DNA of 64,000 nt from Centroberyx gerrardi (lineage: Eukaryota > Chordata > Actinopteri > Beryciformes > Berycidae), in assembly GCF_048128805.1 (NCBI RefSeq), contig NC_136020.1, forward strand, positions 11,861,653-11,925,652, written 5' to 3'. Shown here in pieces: positions 62,166 through 64,000 of this stretch. The translations under genes and the position numbers were made by a program. How positions within the stretch are numbered: position 1 is the stretch's first letter; each line of letters opens with the position of its first letter. The notes under the pieces are model-generated. The model saw nothing but the letters and a program-made list of their open reading frames with translations, was not told where the DNA came from and did not search any database.

Positions 62166-64000
62166 CATCAAATATCTCTAAAATATAGAGGAGCAAGACT
62201 CTAAAAGTGTTGAAAAGTGCCATAATTAGTTTTTATAAGAGCAGAGTCACCACAAGGAGTGAATAGCTCATTTTGGAACATGATCCAGTGCTCACAACTC
62301 TACAGTGTTGAGACGCCTCCCTGGGCAATGAGCTAGCCTCTGATTTACCTGAGCCATAAAGAGTTAAACAGGTGTTATAGTCCTGTGTAAAGACAGCGTT
62401 TGTCTGTTTAGAAAGCAGGGAAGAGCTCTGCAAGAAGAAGACACAAGGTGGCAGCGTCTGCAAGGCTTTTCTTCCCTTCCCTTTGAAAACATGGAATCAG
62501 CTCTAAAACGTCCCCCAATACCAGCTGTATAAACTACTATTCAGGATTTTTATCACATCCAGTTTATCTAATGGGAAAAAATGAATGCTTGTTGCTCAAT
62601 ATTTAAAAACTACAACCTCTACAATGATACAAGATGACTAATAACCTCAGTACTAATCAATATTGTTGGTTGTCACATTTTTCAAATGTCAGACCTCTAC
62701 TTTTATAATGAAACTCTTCACATTTTATTGTTTGGTACACCAAAAGTACATTTTATTGTTTAGAATACAATAAACTGGGTGCATCACTCATTCAGCAACA
62801 CACACATCAGATTTCATCAAAGGCTGCATTCAGTCAGGAGCAGAAACTCTCTGTGGCTCGGATCTGATCTTTGATTTAATGTTGTTTCTCTCTGTGTAGA
62901 CAGCCACGAGAAGAAAAGAGTTGTACCACAAAGAGTTAAAAACCAGACTTGTGTTCCTGTGTGGATGCAGCCTGACACATAAATAAAGCCTTTCATACTG
63001 TACATTCTGTCTTTACCCCGGGCTTTCTGCCCCTTTAACCTCGGACCAGTACAATAAGGAAAGAGGTAAGCTAACCTAGAGCTATGTGTCGCGTTAAACA
63101 TAACCCGAGTCTGAGAATCAGCAGAGTGAAAAGCCCTGCGTATTGTTTTCGATCTACAAAAATAATTTCACAAATGATTATCATTGAAATAACCAAGTTA
63201 AAACTGTCCTGTGGGCCCTGCAAGGCGCCCGTGTCAACACAACCAGCTCAATTGGATTTTTGACTAAAAAAAACCTTTTGCTCATGGAAAAAGTTCCTTT
63301 GCATTTAATTGATTGAAAAAACACTTTTACTGAATCACCAACTCACACATCCTCTTTGAGGGTGGTTCCAATTGAAGACTGATTTCAATTTCCTTTTTCA
63401 ATTGACAGGAAGAGGAAGGAAGAAGGTGTGAATAAGGCCAAGACTTCGCTAAGACAATAACATTTCCTGGACGCGTGGAACAAAGAGGCCATTTTCTTGC
63501 CAAGCTGCAAAGACAGAAGTCAACACTGAAAAAGCAAATGCTACCTGCAATTCATCAGCCAATATGAGCCAATATTTCAAAATCATAGAGGATTCTATTC
63601 TCAAAAACAAAACTATTTTGTAAGCAAATGTCTTCAAATGACTCATAACTGTATTCATGAAATCAATTTGGAAGAAAGAGGAACTTTTAATTTTGTGGCT
63701 TGGCCAGCAAGTGAAAACCAAGTGAGACTGGAAGGCCAGGATTTATTTTACTGGTACCAGTCAAACTGTTTTGTTCAGACATCAAAGCAGCAAAAGACAA
63801 AGAAACATGAGATTTTATATGTCATTGATTTCTGTTAATTGTGATCATGATCATGTGTGGAGGATGCATTCTGGGATACATAGCAACCATTTTCAGTGGC
63901 TTCTTCCATTGAATTACCTTGTGGATAAACTCAATCCTGTCAAGTTCTGAGACTTGAAGCCTCTCTCACTACAGACACTAACACATGTAGCTCAGGGATT
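62166..64000. other. Intergenic, no gene seen
   Basis: AT-rich sequence with short duplications such as acattttattgttt at 62720 and 62750. ORFs up to 94 codons have no recognisable similarity and no coding-type composition. Confidence 0.55.

Overview
The window is vertebrate nuclear DNA, most probably from a ray-finned (teleost) fish. All recognisable genes are split by GT-AG introns. The proteins match vertebrate families residue by residue. The spaces between exons are full of (CA/GT)n and (CT)n microsatellites, tRNA-type SINE-like fragments and short inverted-repeat DNA elements, as is usual in teleosts. There is no sign of bacterial or viral coding organisation. The species cannot be named from the sequence.

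All genes lie head to tail on the + strand. (1) About 696-13250: the 3' end of a voltage-gated calcium channel alpha2/delta gene, best matched to cacna2d4. It has two apparent microexons, a probable U12-type AT-AC intron and a GPI-type C-terminus. (2) 13561-14194: a 634-bp transposon-like element with long terminal inverted repeats and internal 73/74-bp repeats, between the two genes. (3) 14654-25223: a complete cpsf6 (cleavage factor Im 68 kDa subunit) with an in-frame 36-codon cassette exon, followed by 12 kb without coding exons that probably holds a 3'UTR intron and a distal 3'UTR exon. (4) 38193-39356: a broken, intron-containing HIPK-type kinase, sited where mammals carry lysozyme. (5) 41092-43986: a complete yeats4 (GAS41), with a decayed copy of its own last exon in the downstream sequence. 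(6) 45657-46103: a possible small two-exon gene of unknown function. (7) 46575-57844: a complete napepld (NAPE-hydrolysing phospholipase D) with a 16-bp palindromic E-box/CLEAR-type site at its probable promoter. From 57845 to the end I see only 3'UTR or intergenic sequence with repeats.

The genes do not form one pathway: calcium channel trafficking, mRNA 3'-end processing, acyl-lysine reading on chromatin and endocannabinoid-type lipid synthesis. CPSF6 and YEATS4 are neighbours on human chromosome 12q15, and CACNA2D4 is on 12p, so this is a conserved linkage group with napepld (human 7q22) joined to it.

The most notable signals are: the AT-AC intron of cacna2d4; splice acceptors that sit directly behind long (TG)n or (CT)n tracts in all four intact genes, including a CFTR-like (TG)17T5 acceptor in cpsf6; partial exon duplications inside or behind napepld and yeats4; a triplicated branch-point block in front of a cacna2d4 exon; several uncatalogued inverted-repeat element families; and the two independent frameshifts of the kinase relic. 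Exon coordinates were worked out by hand from splice consensus and reading phase. Every listed CDS closes in frame.
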